Shown in pieces: positions 6,610 through 13,582 of a DNA stretch of 16,197 nt. A model generated the notes under the pieces. The model had not been told where the DNA came from. It saw only the letters and a program-made list of their open reading frames with translations, and did not search any database. The stretch spans positions 1-16,197 of the forward strand of contig CAYOUV010000069.1 of assembly GCA_964407265.1 (NCBI GenBank), read 5' to 3'. This stretch comes from CAYOUV01 sp964407265. Lineage in GTDB: Bacteria > Chloroflexota > Anaerolineae > Anaerolineales > Villigracilaceae. The stretch's first letter is position 1; every line of letters starts with the position of its first letter. The position numbers were made by a program, and so were the translations under genes.

Positions 6610-9144
6610 ATGAAGGTACCTGTTTCCTGGCTTAAAGATTTTGTTGAGATCAGCGATCTTTCCGTCGAAGAGATCGCCCGCCGCTTGACCCTGGCCGGCC
6701 TGGAGGTGGAAGAGATCCACTACGTTGGCTGGCCGATGCCCGAGGATGCGGCTCAGGACCAGCATTCCAGTGCCCTGCACGAGTTCAAAACCACCGGTTT
6801 GACATGGGACCGTGAGAGGATCGTCGTGGCCGAAATCCGCGAGGTCAATCCACATCCCAATGCGGACCGTCTGGTGTTGTGCGATCTGTTCGATGGCATA
6901 CTGCAGCATACAGTCCTGACCGGTGCGCCCAATTTGTTCGAGTACAAGGGCAAAGGTCCGCTGCCCAAACCGATCAAGGTGGCTTACGCCAAGGAGGGCA
7001 CGACCCTGTATGATGGGCACGCTGAGGGCCTGGTGCTGATGACCCTCAAGCGCACCAAGATCCGCGGTGTCGAATCAGACTCGATGGTCTGCTCTGAGAA
7101 AGAGTTGGGCATTTCTGAAGAGCACGAGGGCATCATGATCCTGGATGACGATGCTCCAGTCGGTACACCGCTGGCTGATTATATGGGGGATGCTGTCTTG
7201 AGTATCGATATTCTTCCCAACATGGCGCGTAATGTCAATATTTTGGGCATCGCCCGTGAACTGGCAGCTTTGACGGGCAAATCCCTGAAAAAGCCTGAGA
7301 TCATGTTTTCGACCGAAGGCGAATCGGTTGAAGGCAATGTCTCGATCCAGATCGAAGTCCCGGAGCTGAATCCGCGCTTCGTGCTGGGTTTGATCAGGGA
7401 GGTCAAGATCGCTCCCAGTCCTTATTGGGTGCAGCGTCGGCTCAAACTGGCTGGTATCCGCCCGATCAATAACATCGTGGATGCAACCAATTACGCCATG
7501 GTTGAGATCGGCGAGCCGCTGCATGCCTTCGACTACGATGTGTTGGTCAAACGCGCCAAAGGGAAACCCATCACGATCAGCACCCGTAGGGCCAAAGCGG
7601 GTGAAAAACTGACAACACTGGATGACGTGGTTCGCCAGCTTCAACCGAGCAATGTCCTGGTGTGCGATTCGGCCGGAGCGCTGTCGATTGCCGGTGTGAT
7701 GGGCGGTGCCGAATCTGAGGTCACGCAGGAGACCCGCAATGTCCTGCTGGAAGGCGCAGCCTGGAATTTTATCAACATCCGCCGTACGGCCAATGCCCAT
7801 AACCTGCCGTCGGAAGCCTCGTACCGTTTCTCGCGTGGCGTCCACCCGGCGCTGGCGGAGCAGGGCGTGCGCCGCGGCCTGGAATGGATGCAAAAATGGT
7901 CGGGCGGCCAGGTCGCACCCGGTCTGGTGGACAATTATCCGCTGCCGCCCAAGGACCCGCTGGTCGAGATTACGCCTCGGGATGCCAGGCGCCTGATCGG
8001 GATCGATCTCTCGGTCGATGAGATCGTCGCCCAGCTCGAGCGCATCGAATTCGAGTGCCAGGTTGACGGCGATAAAGTCATCGTCCGCACGCCGCCCTTC
8101 CGCATGGACATCGGAGAAGGTGTGATTGGGCAGGCTGATATTCTCGAGGAAGTCGCGCGTCTCTACGGTTATGACAAAATTCCCGAAACGCACCTGGCCG
8201 ATCCATTGCCGCCCCAGATTGGTAATCCTGAGTACGAATGGAATGAGCGCGTGCGCGACCTGCTGGTTTCCTTAGGCCTGCAGGAGGTTGTCAACTATCG
8301 CCTGACAGCGCCGGAGCGCGAGGCGGGTCTTGGCCTGAGCGGAGATTACGTGCGGATCGCTAACCCGATCACGCCCGAAAAAAGCGTGCTGCGGCGCAGC
8401 TTGCTGGCCTCTGTTTTGGACGTAGTCGAACGCAATGCGCGTTTGCGTGATTCGCTGGCCTTCTTCGAGATCGGTCCGGTTTTCGAGCCCGAGGCTGGTG
8501 ATTTACCTGACGAAGTACACAAGCTGGCTATCGCCATGACTGGCCGCCGCCAGGACCTTTCTTGGGACATGCAATCCGGTCCCGACCTGGATTTCTATGA
8601 TCTTAAGGGCGTGGTGGAGGCCTTGATTCAAGGATTGCATCTTTCGAACGTGGAATATGCGCCTGCCGAACATCCGGCGTTCCATCCGGGTAAGAGTGCG
8701 CGGGTCAGCGTAGCAGGGCAGGAAATCGGCATCCTTGGCGAGATCCATCCCCTGGTCCGGGAACGCTTCGAGTTTGGGGATGCGCCGGTACTGGCAGCCG
8801 AGTTCGATCTAAACCTGCTGCGCCAGGCGCAGTCTGCGGTCCAGGTCGAACCGGTACCGGCCTATCCGCCCGTGCTGGAGGACATTGCTGTGATCGTGGA
8901 CGAGGCCGTTCCTGCGGCTCAAGTGGATGGCTTGATCCGCCAGACCGGTGGGAAGACCCTGGCCCGCGTGCGCCTGTTCGACGTCTATCGCGGGGCCCAG
9001 ATCGGTGAGGGGAAAAAGTCTTTGGCCTACAGCCTGACCTATCAGGCACCCGACCGTACATTGACTGATGAAGAAGCTGCTGCAATTCGCAACAAGATTG
9101 TCAGGCGCCTGGAACATGAGTTGGGGGCAAAGCTGCGAAGTTGA
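6610..9144 (+). CDS. pheT: Phenylalanyl-tRNA synthetase beta subunit
   Basis: This is the beta subunit of PheRS, which recognises tRNA and edits mischarged Tyr-tRNA-Phe. At 844 residues it is full length or slightly long. The order of domains is: N-terminal MKVPVSWLKDFVEI; an EMAPII-like tRNA-binding fold at about 70-190 (VAEIREVNPHPNADRLVLC; MTLKRTKIRGVESDSMVCS); the B3/4 editing domain at about 255-425 (RPINNIVDATNYAMVEIGEP; LHAFDYD; SEASYRFSRGVHP); B5 at about 445-530 (RTPPFRMDIGEG, then ADILEEVARLYGYDKIPE); the inactive class II-like core at about 535-745; and the FDX-ACB anticodon-binding domain at about 750-844 (PPVLEDIAVIVDE; YSLTYQAPDRTLTDEEA). A short insertion before the tRNA-binding fold (about 42-68) looks lineage-specific. 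AGGAGG spans the end of pheS and serves as ribosome site. Expression should follow the upstream T-box. Confidence 0.97.
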   Translation: MKVPVSWLKDFVEISDLSVEEIARRLTLAGLEVEEIHYVGWPMPEDAAQDQHSSALHEFKTTGLTWDRERIVVAEIREVNPHPNADRLVLCDLFDGILQHTVLTGAPNLFEYKGKGPLPKPIKVAYAKEGTTLYDGHAEGLVLMTLKRTKIRGVESDSMVCSEKELGISEEHEGIMILDDDAPVGTPLADYMGDAVLSIDILPNMARNVNILGIARELAALTGKSLKKPEIMFSTEGESVEGNVSIQIEVPELNPRFVLGLIREVKIAPSPYWVQRRLKLAGIRPINNIVDATNYAMVEIGEPLHAFDYDVLVKRAKGKPITISTRRAKAGEKLTTLDDVVRQLQPSNVLVCDSAGALSIAGVMGGAESEVTQETRNVLLEGAAWNFINIRRTANAHNLPSEASYRFSRGVHPALAEQGVRRGLEWMQKWSGGQVAPGLVDNYPLPPKDPLVEITPRDARRLIGIDLSVDEIVAQLERIEFECQVDGDKVIVRTPPFRMDIGEGVIGQADILEEVARLYGYDKIPETHLADPLPPQIGNPEYEWNERVRDLLVSLGLQEVVNYRLTAPEREAGLGLSGDYVRIANPITPEKSVLRRSLLASVLDVVERNARLRDSLAFFEIGPVFEPEAGDLPDEVHKLAIAMTGRRQDLSWDMQSGPDLDFYDLKGVVEALIQGLHLSNVEYAPAEHPAFHPGKSARVSVAGQEIGILGEIHPLVRERFEFGDAPVLAAEFDLNLLRQAQSAVQVEPVPAYPPVLEDIAVIVDEAVPAAQVDGLIRQTGGKTLARVRLFDVYRGAQIGEGKKSLAYSLTYQAPDRTLTDEEAAAIRNKIVRRLEHELGAKLRS

Positions 9145-9150
9145 ACAAAC

Positions 9151-9173
9151 GGGGCGCAAAGGGCTTGCGCCCC
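9151..9173 (+). terminator. Hairpin after pheT, probable terminator with weak U-tract
   Basis: A 9-bp perfect stem GGGGCGCAA (9151-9159) / TTGCGCCCC (9165-9173) with a 5-nt loop, 6 nt after the pheT stop. The following bases GTGGTTAT are not a good U-run, so it may stop transcription only partly or mainly protect the 3' end. Confidence 0.5.
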
Positions 9174-9193
9174 GTGGTTATAACTTGTATACT
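9165..9193 (+). promoter_or_regulatory. Probable promoter of the small membrane protein
   Basis: TTGCGC (9165-9170), 17-nt spacer, TATACT (9188-9193). The -35 box is part of the 3' arm of the pheT hairpin. The start codon of the next gene is about 34 nt beyond the predicted transcript start. Confidence 0.5.
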
Positions 9194-9233
9194 GAATCTA
9201 GTTCATAATTAAAACATCTTTAGAGGAGAATCT

Positions 9234-9527
9234 ATGGAAAAGAAAACGATCGGCATTATCGCCACGGTTGCCACAGCTTTGTTATGTGGCTGTCCAGGTT
9301 TGTTCATGTGTGCTTTCGGAGTTTGGGGAGCTACCGGGACAATGCCTTATACGACTGAGGTCAATGGCGTAAGTGGTGCCGGCACACTTCCGTCCACTTA
9401 TGGATTTGTAACCTTGTGCCTGTCAGTAATCTTCATTGCCATACCGATTGTGGTCGGTTTCGTCACCTTGCGCAAGAAACCAGAAGAATCGGTTGACCCG
9501 GTTCAGCCGATTCCGCCCGCCTCTTAG
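9234..9527 (+). CDS. Small two-TM membrane protein, unknown function
   Basis: The product is 97 residues from ATG 9234 with AGAGGAGA 6 nt upstream, a strong ribosome site. The first hydrophobic stretch (5-31) holds three cysteines (CGCPGLFMC) and the second spans about 56-78. A short Gly/Ser/Thr loop lies between them. The tail RKKPEESVDPVQPIPPAS is basic then Pro-rich, which by the positive-inside rule points to a cytosolic C-terminus. The CGC could resemble a lipobox, but the segment before it (TALLCGC) is followed by more hydrophobic residues, so a membrane anchor is more likely than a lipoprotein. I do not recognise the family. It is not obviously linked to pheST and has its own promoter and a terminator behind it. 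Confidence 0.7.
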   Translation: MEKKTIGIIATVATALLCGCPGLFMCAFGVWGATGTMPYTTEVNGVSGAGTLPSTYGFVTLCLSVIFIAIPIVVGFVTLRKKPEESVDPVQPIPPAS

Positions 9528-9544
9528 TGCCTGACCTCTCGTTA

Positions 9545-9585
9545 AAACAGACCTGGGCAGATCTCAGATCTGCCCAGGTCTGTTT
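9545..9585. terminator. 41-nt palindrome, probable bidirectional terminator
   Basis: A perfect 20-bp inverted repeat, AAACAGACCTGGGCAGATCT (9545-9564) and its complement (9566-9585), with one base between. It lies between the convergent genes ending at 9527 (+) and 9597 (-). Outer A and T runs give short U-tracts on both strands. Confidence 0.8.
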
Positions 9586-9596
9586 AATCATTCGAA

Positions 9597-10271
9597 CTAA
9601 TTGCTGACGTAAATCGTCAATGGCATCCGGCAGAATTCCAGATTGCCGGTGCGCAGCGACCAGGTGGTGGTGTAGTACCCCGCCTTTTTGGGGGCAGTCA
9701 TGTCTACGATGATGGTGGCGGTATCACCCGCATTGACGGAGGTTTTGAGGTCGTATGTCGCGTGGTCGTGGATTTCTGCACCGCTTAGGTAAATGTAATC
9801 CACGGAACCCGCACCCCAATCTTTGGTGCCGGTGTTCTTCACTGTCCATTTGCCGTCAAAACTCTTCTTGACTTTGATTGTCTCAGGTGAAGTGGAGATA
9901 ACCGCGCATTGATATTCTTCCGTTCCACCGCCGCTCTTCGGGGTGGGTGATTCGACCGGAGTATCCGTCGGTATCGGCGTAAAGGTGGGCGAGGATGTGA
10001 CGGTATCCAGGATGAAGATCACCGTGGGGGTCAGCGTCGGTGTTTCGGTAGGGGTGTTTGAGGGAAGGGGGGTCAGGGAAGCAGTCGGCGTGGTCGAAGG
10101 GAGAAAAGCAGCCGTCTGCGTGGCAATGACATCATAAGTCATGGCGATGTACGTCTCGATCGAACCAGGCGCTTGGGTAGGCAAGGCTGGTGATAGCGTC
10201 GAGGTACAACTAAGCATTACGATTGCAATCACCAGGAGCATTCGATGAATGTGCTTTTTGTTTGTGTTCAT
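9597..10271 (-). CDS. Lipoprotein with Thr/Pro stalk and NBR1-type Ig-like domain (copy 2)
   Basis: The product is 224 residues. Residues 1-22 are a lipoprotein signal (basic start, LLVIAIVMLSC; lipid Cys22, with Met at -3 slightly unusual). Residues about 30-115 form a Thr/Pro/Ser stalk (TPTASLTPLPSNTPTETPT and on). The C-terminal domain (118-224) looks like the NBR1 Ig-like fold: GKWTVKNTGTKDWGAG (140-155), DYIYLSGAE, AGDTATIIVDMTAPKKAGYY, TTTWSLRTGN. The pattern of a 'W-x-V-x-N-T-G-T' strand and a final 'TWSLR' strand is typical. Cys122 and Cys214 match cysteines in the neighbour and may form a disulfide. It is expected outside the cytoplasmic membrane; the partner is unknown. It follows its paralogue after 53 nt with a weak AGG ribosome site. 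Identity to the paralogue is clear in the Ig domain only. Confidence 0.85.
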   Translation of the reverse strand: MNTNKKHIHRMLLVIAIVMLSCTSTLSPALPTQAPGSIETYIAMTYDVIATQTAAFLPSTTPTASLTPLPSNTPTETPTLTPTVIFILDTVTSSPTFTPIPTDTPVESPTPKSGGGTEEYQCAVISTSPETIKVKKSFDGKWTVKNTGTKDWGAGSVDYIYLSGAEIHDHATYDLKTSVNAGDTATIIVDMTAPKKAGYYTTTWSLRTGNLEFCRMPLTIYVSN

Positions 10272-10324
10272 GGTTATTACCTGCCTATCAGGCCTCTAAA
10301 TTAATATTGAAGTAGCGCGGTGAA

Positions 10325-10993
10325 TTATTTTTCTCTCACTGAGAACCCAAAGTCGAAGATACAGAAGGTATCACCGCCAACCTTCAGGCCCCAGGTTGAG
10401 TTGTAAACGCCCGGATCCTTGGGAGCCTCCATGTCGAGCACGAATTCGATAGCGTGTCCTACTCCCACATTATTTGCAATGTCGAAGGTATTACCCTTGG
10501 TGGCCATCTGGACGCCGGAGACAAAAACCAGATCAACGTCCGGCATGGTCCAGGCCTTCGTGCCGGTATTGCGAATTTTCCAGTGCATATCAAAGGATTG
10601 GCGGGGAACCAGCACCGAATAATCGGCGGGGCTTTGGGAGACCCACAGACACTGGTACGGCTTGGGAGCGGCTGATCCGCTTCCACCGCTTCCGCCACTT
10701 CCACTGGAGGGCGGTGCAATAACATAAGGTGTTGGGGTCGGGAAGACCGGGAAGGGCGTTGGAACTGAGGTTTCGGTAGGCGGCAGCGGTGTTTCTGTGG
10801 GAATCTGTGTGGCGGTGGGCTGTGGCGCCTGTGCCTGCTGCGCCTCCATGGTCATGGCCACAGAGGTTTGTACAGCGCTTTGAACTTCGGCAGCGCTGGG
10901 CGTAGCAGGTGCCTGGGGACCACACGCGGTCACTAACACGGCAGCCAACCCGAGCAAAAGCAGAATACGGTGAGGTTTTGTCGATGCAAACAT
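10325..10993 (-). CDS. Lipoprotein with Thr/Pro-Gly/Ser stalk and NBR1-type Ig-like domain (copy 1)
   Basis: The product is 222 residues. It has a strong lipobox (LLLLGLAAVLVTAC, lipid Cys24), a helical patch SAAEVQSAVQTSVAMTMEAQ (33-52), a Thr/Pro stalk (58-90) and a flexible Gly-Ser stretch (SGSGGSGGSGS, 97-107). The Ig-like domain (112-222) shows HWKIRNTGTKAWTMPD (137-152), DLVFVSGVQ, AIEFVLDMEAPKDPGVYNST and TWGLKVGGDTFC. Cys115 and Cys211 match the neighbour's pair. The ATG has AAGGAGA 7 nt upstream (complement of 11001-11006), and the gene starts 23 nt after the kamA stop, so it is very likely read from the kamA promoter. In eukaryotes the NBR1 four-Trp domain binds autophagy cargo; the bacterial role is unknown. 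A cell-surface adhesion or scaffold role is only a guess. Confidence 0.87.
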   Translation of the reverse strand: MFASTKPHRILLLLGLAAVLVTACGPQAPATPSAAEVQSAVQTSVAMTMEAQQAQAPQPTATQIPTETPLPPTETSVPTPFPVFPTPTPYVIAPPSSGSGGSGGSGSAAPKPYQCLWVSQSPADYSVLVPRQSFDMHWKIRNTGTKAWTMPDVDLVFVSGVQMATKGNTFDIANNVGVGHAIEFVLDMEAPKDPGVYNSTWGLKVGGDTFCIFDFGFSVREK

Positions 10994-11016
10994 CTTGTTT
11001 TCTCCTTATTTGAAGA

Positions 11017-12360
11017 TCATTCCTTGGATTCTTCTGAGTCGCCCGGGCCAATGCCGAGTGGCACCCATTTCTTGCCATCCTTCAAACGGTGTTGGATGCC
11101 ATGGCGATCATGGAGCAAGTCGAAGCCTTCGGGCTTGATGAACATTTCTTCACCATCAAGTAAACCGGTAAGGCCCTCCTGGCCAGGTTCGGGCCGTTTG
11201 TGCTGACAATACTTGCAGGTTTTTGGATCGTGCGGAGTGTATGCAGTCGGTTCTTCGTAAGTGGTGACATATCCTTCGTAATTGCGCACGATGACTTTGT
11301 GATCAGAGTAGCTCATCAGGTAATTTGGCATGACAGGAATTTTACCGCCGCCGCCGGGCGCATCGATGATGTATTGCGGGACGGCATAGCCTGAGGTATG
11401 TCCGCGCAAGGCTTCCATGATCTCGATGCCTTTGGCCACGGGTGTGCGGAAGTGGCCGGCACCCTCGACCAGGTCGCACTGGTACAGATAATAAGGCCGC
11501 ACGCGGATACGTACCAGCTTCTGTACCAGATCGCGCTGGATGTGCGGGCAGTCGTTGACTCCGGCCAACAGGACAGACTGGTTGCCGAGTGGGATACCGG
11601 CCCTGGTAAGGCGATCGGCGGCTTCGGAAAGTTCCAGACTGATCTCGTTGGGGTGATTGACGTGGATGTTGAGCCATAACGGATGATACTTGGCGAGCAT
11701 ATCGCACAGCTCCTGGGTAACGCGCATGGGTAGGAAGACCGGAACGCGTGATCCAATCCGAATGATCTCGATATGCGGGATTTCGCGCAGCCGCCCCAGG
11801 ATCTCTTCCAGGATCTTGGGTGCCAGTACCAGTGGGTCGCCACCGGAAAGCAAAACATCGCGCACCTGGGGTGTGCGCTTAAGGTACTCGATCTGCATGT
11901 CGAATTCCTGGCGCGAAAAGGTTTGTCCCGGGTCACCGACGATGCGCGACCGCGTGCAGTAGCGGCAGTAGGATGCGCACTGGGTGGTGACCAGCATCAG
12001 CACGCGATCCGGGTAACGGTGAACAAGCCCAGGCACGGGAGAGTGGCGGTCCTCCGCCAGGGAATCCTCCATCATGGCGGTGAAGGGTACCATCTCGGTG
12101 TCGGTTGGGATGACCTGTTTGCGTACCGGGTCGTTTGGATCGTCGGGGTCGATCAGCGAAATAAAGTAGGGTGTGATATCAACTCGGAACAATCCGCTGG
12201 AATTGAGAGCTTTTCGTTCGCTATCCGACAGCGGTAATACCTTTTCAATTTCATCAACACTGTTCAGGCGGTGGCTGAGCTGCCAGCGCCAGTCATTCCA
12301 TTTTTCATCGGGTACATCTGCGTAAGTAGAAGCGCGTTTGGAAATAAAGGGGGTGGGCAT
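11017..12360 (-). CDS. kamA: Lysine 2,3-aminomutase (radical SAM, PLP)
   Basis: It converts L-lysine to L-beta-lysine using S-adenosylmethionine, a 4Fe-4S cluster and PLP. The product is 447 residues; the clostridial enzyme is about 416. The cluster motif is C128-x3-C132-x2-C135 (TTQCASYCRYCTR), with Arg137 in the place known for binding the lysine carboxylate. The PLP Lys is K340 in DAPGGGGKIPV. D296 (YQCDL) and D333 (YIIDAP) match the two Asp residues that hold the lysine epsilon-amino group, favouring lysine over glutamate as substrate. The C-terminal metal site is altered: C271, C382 and C385 remain, but the fourth Cys is replaced by His377/Asp378 with a 2-residue insertion. A tail of about 35 residues (413-447) is extra. 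ATG 12360 has GGAGGAG upstream. The lipoprotein gene starts 23 nt after the stop. Confidence 0.96.
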   Translation of the reverse strand: MPTPFISKRASTYADVPDEKWNDWRWQLSHRLNSVDEIEKVLPLSDSERKALNSSGLFRVDITPYFISLIDPDDPNDPVRKQVIPTDTEMVPFTAMMEDSLAEDRHSPVPGLVHRYPDRVLMLVTTQCASYCRYCTRSRIVGDPGQTFSRQEFDMQIEYLKRTPQVRDVLLSGGDPLVLAPKILEEILGRLREIPHIEIIRIGSRVPVFLPMRVTQELCDMLAKYHPLWLNIHVNHPNEISLELSEAADRLTRAGIPLGNQSVLLAGVNDCPHIQRDLVQKLVRIRVRPYYLYQCDLVEGAGHFRTPVAKGIEIMEALRGHTSGYAVPQYIIDAPGGGGKIPVMPNYLMSYSDHKVIVRNYEGYVTTYEEPTAYTPHDPKTCKYCQHKRPEPGQEGLTGLLDGEEMFIKPEGFDLLHDRHGIQHRLKDGKKWVPLGIGPGDSEESKE

Positions 12361-12477
12361 TTTATTTCTCCTCCGGTTTTGTTGGATTAGGAACGACTAA
12401 AGGAAAACAACACGGGTCACGGCCGGAGTATAAGGCGGGTCGTGGTCGGGGCGGAAAAAGCCTCCGAAATATTGGGA

Positions 12478-12500
12478 TTTGCACACACAGCGCGTGCAAA
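12478..12500. repeat. Inverted repeat in the kamA leader, operator-like
   Basis: TTTGCAC (12478-12484) and GTGCAAA (12494-12500) with a 9-nt spacer. It lies about 10-32 nt downstream of the predicted kamA transcript start, where a bound repressor would block elongation. It could equally form an RNA hairpin. The regulator is unknown. Confidence 0.5.
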
Positions 12501-12516
12501 GGGTTACCATAAAGGT

Positions 12517-12544
12517 ATTATAAAGCATACGGAAGGCGGGTCAA
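12517..12544 (-). promoter_or_regulatory. Promoter of the kamA operon
   Basis: Read on the minus strand: TTGACC (12544-12539), 16-nt spacer, TATAAT (12522-12517). The predicted start near 12510 leaves a leader of about 150 nt before the kamA ATG. There is no ORF of note in this leader. Confidence 0.75.
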
Positions 12545-12567
12545 TGACCTAAATACCATTGTAATGA

Positions 12568-12595
12568 TTCTGGCGAAAAGGAACAGGGGTACAAT
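12568..12595 (+). promoter_or_regulatory. Possible promoter of the DegV-family gene
   Basis: TACAAT (12590-12595) is a good -10. The -35 (TTCTGG, 12568-12573, 16-nt spacer) is poor. The transcript start would be near 12602, about 24 nt before the ATG. The 265-nt kamA/degV divergent region holds this, the kamA promoter and the inverted repeat; I see nothing else coding in it. Confidence 0.35.
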
Positions 12596-12625
12596 TGGGG
12601 CAGATATTTAGTGAAAGGACACGCA

Positions 12626-13489
12626 ATGTCTGCTGTTGCCGTTGTGACAGATAGTACTGCCAGCATTCCCAAACCGCTGCTTGAGGAATTGAATATCCAA
12701 ACAGTTGCATATTATATCCACCGGGGACAGGAAGTATTACGCGATTTAGTCACGATCCAGCGCAACGAATTTCTTGATTGGCTTTCGTCTGCAACTTTCT
12801 TGCCAACCACGGCCAGTCCGGGTCCGGGGGATTATGTCGAGGTGTACAAAGATTTAATTTCCCGAGGCTTCCGTCAAATATTAAGCATCCATATGACTTC
12901 TAAAGGCAGCGGCGCATATCAGGCTGCCTCTGTGGCGCAAGCCATGATTTGCGATGAAATGCGCGATATACAGATCGAAGTGGTCGATACACAGAATGTT
13001 TCGCTTTGCCAGGGCTGGATAGCGATTGAAGCTGCCCGATTGGCACTGGCAGGTCTGAGCCTTGACGAAGTACTGGCGCGCGTGAATAGAATGATCCCGA
13101 TCACACAAATGGTGCAAACTGCCGATACGCTCAAATACCTGTACATGGGCGGTCGAATCGGTAAAGCGCAGCGTCTGGTCGGTTCGATCCTGAACATCAA
13201 ACCCTTGATTGGCATGAAGGATGGTGTGATCGTCGCTCTCGGGCAAGCGCGCAGCAGGATACAGGTATACAATATGATGACTGAGTTTGTGGCTGATGCG
13301 GTGGGCAAGAGCAAGGCGAAGGTCGCTTATGTCCATGCCGGGGCGATCGATGAAGTCGAAAAACTACAACAACTGGTGGAAAATAAAGTCGAGGTGATCG
13401 AGTCGATTCTGGCTGAACTCTCCCCTGCGCTGGCGGTACACACCGGTCCCGGAACTGCCGGATTGTGTTTCTACCCGGTTGACTGCTAA
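12626..13489 (+). CDS. DegV-family fatty-acid-binding protein
   Basis: The product is 287 residues, usual for the family. ATG 12626 was chosen because AAAGGA ends 6 nt upstream; GTG 12611 would swallow that site. Family signatures are VTDSTASIP (7-15), LPTTASPGPGDYVEVY (59-74), SIHMTSKGSGAYQAA (87-101), VQTADTLKYLYMGGRIGKAQ (163-182, the most conserved DegV stretch), LNIKPLIGMKDGVI (189-202) and the C-terminal HTGPGTAGLCFYP (272-284). DegV/FakB proteins bind a fatty acid between two alpha/beta domains. In Firmicutes, FakB hands it to the kinase FakA for phosphorylation before use in phospholipids. No fakA gene is in the window. The Ser/Thr residues that usually hold the carboxylate are present in the TTAS and TSKGSG segments. 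It is cytosolic. The next + gene follows after 93 nt with its own promoter. Confidence 0.92.
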   Translation: MSAVAVVTDSTASIPKPLLEELNIQTVAYYIHRGQEVLRDLVTIQRNEFLDWLSSATFLPTTASPGPGDYVEVYKDLISRGFRQILSIHMTSKGSGAYQAASVAQAMICDEMRDIQIEVVDTQNVSLCQGWIAIEAARLALAGLSLDEVLARVNRMIPITQMVQTADTLKYLYMGGRIGKAQRLVGSILNIKPLIGMKDGVIVALGQARSRIQVYNMMTEFVADAVGKSKAKVAYVHAGAIDEVEKLQQLVENKVEVIESILAELSPALAVHTGPGTAGLCFYPVDC

Positions 13490-13518
13490 CATATCGGGTT
13501 TCATCGCGCGAGTACGCT

Positions 13519-13546
13519 TTGCGGATGGTTTTTGACATGATATACT
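13519..13546 (+). promoter_or_regulatory. Extended -10 promoter of the hemerythrin-like gene
   Basis: TGATATACT (13538-13546) is an extended -10. A weak -35, TTGCGG (13519-13524), lies 16 nt upstream. A TTGACA at 13532-13537 is too near the -10 to serve as its -35. Confidence 0.55.
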
Positions 13547-13582
13547 TTAAAGAACTGTGAATCCTATCAAATCAGGAATACT

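Noticed and set aside
7075..8193. 372-codon open frame on the minus strand inside pheT
   Set aside because: It lies wholly opposite pheT, whose protein is full length with all domains. The antisense product has no family-like motif; it is a by-product of codon bias.
9940..10090. Repetitive stretch as a DNA repeat or CRISPR-like array
   Set aside because: It encodes the Thr/Pro stalk of the lipoprotein; the repeats are short, irregular and follow codons, with no spacer structure.
11773..12237. 154-codon open frame on the plus strand opposite kamA
   Set aside because: It is an antisense shadow of the radical SAM core of KamA, with no ribosome site and no recognisable domain.
12611..12625. GTG start of the DegV-family gene
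   Set aside because: It would use up the AAAGGA ribosome site; the family N-terminus (start followed by VVTDST) begins at 12626.
13532..13546. TTGACA next to TATACT as a -35/-10 pair
   Set aside because: Only 3 nt separate the boxes; the extended -10 form of TATACT is the better reading.
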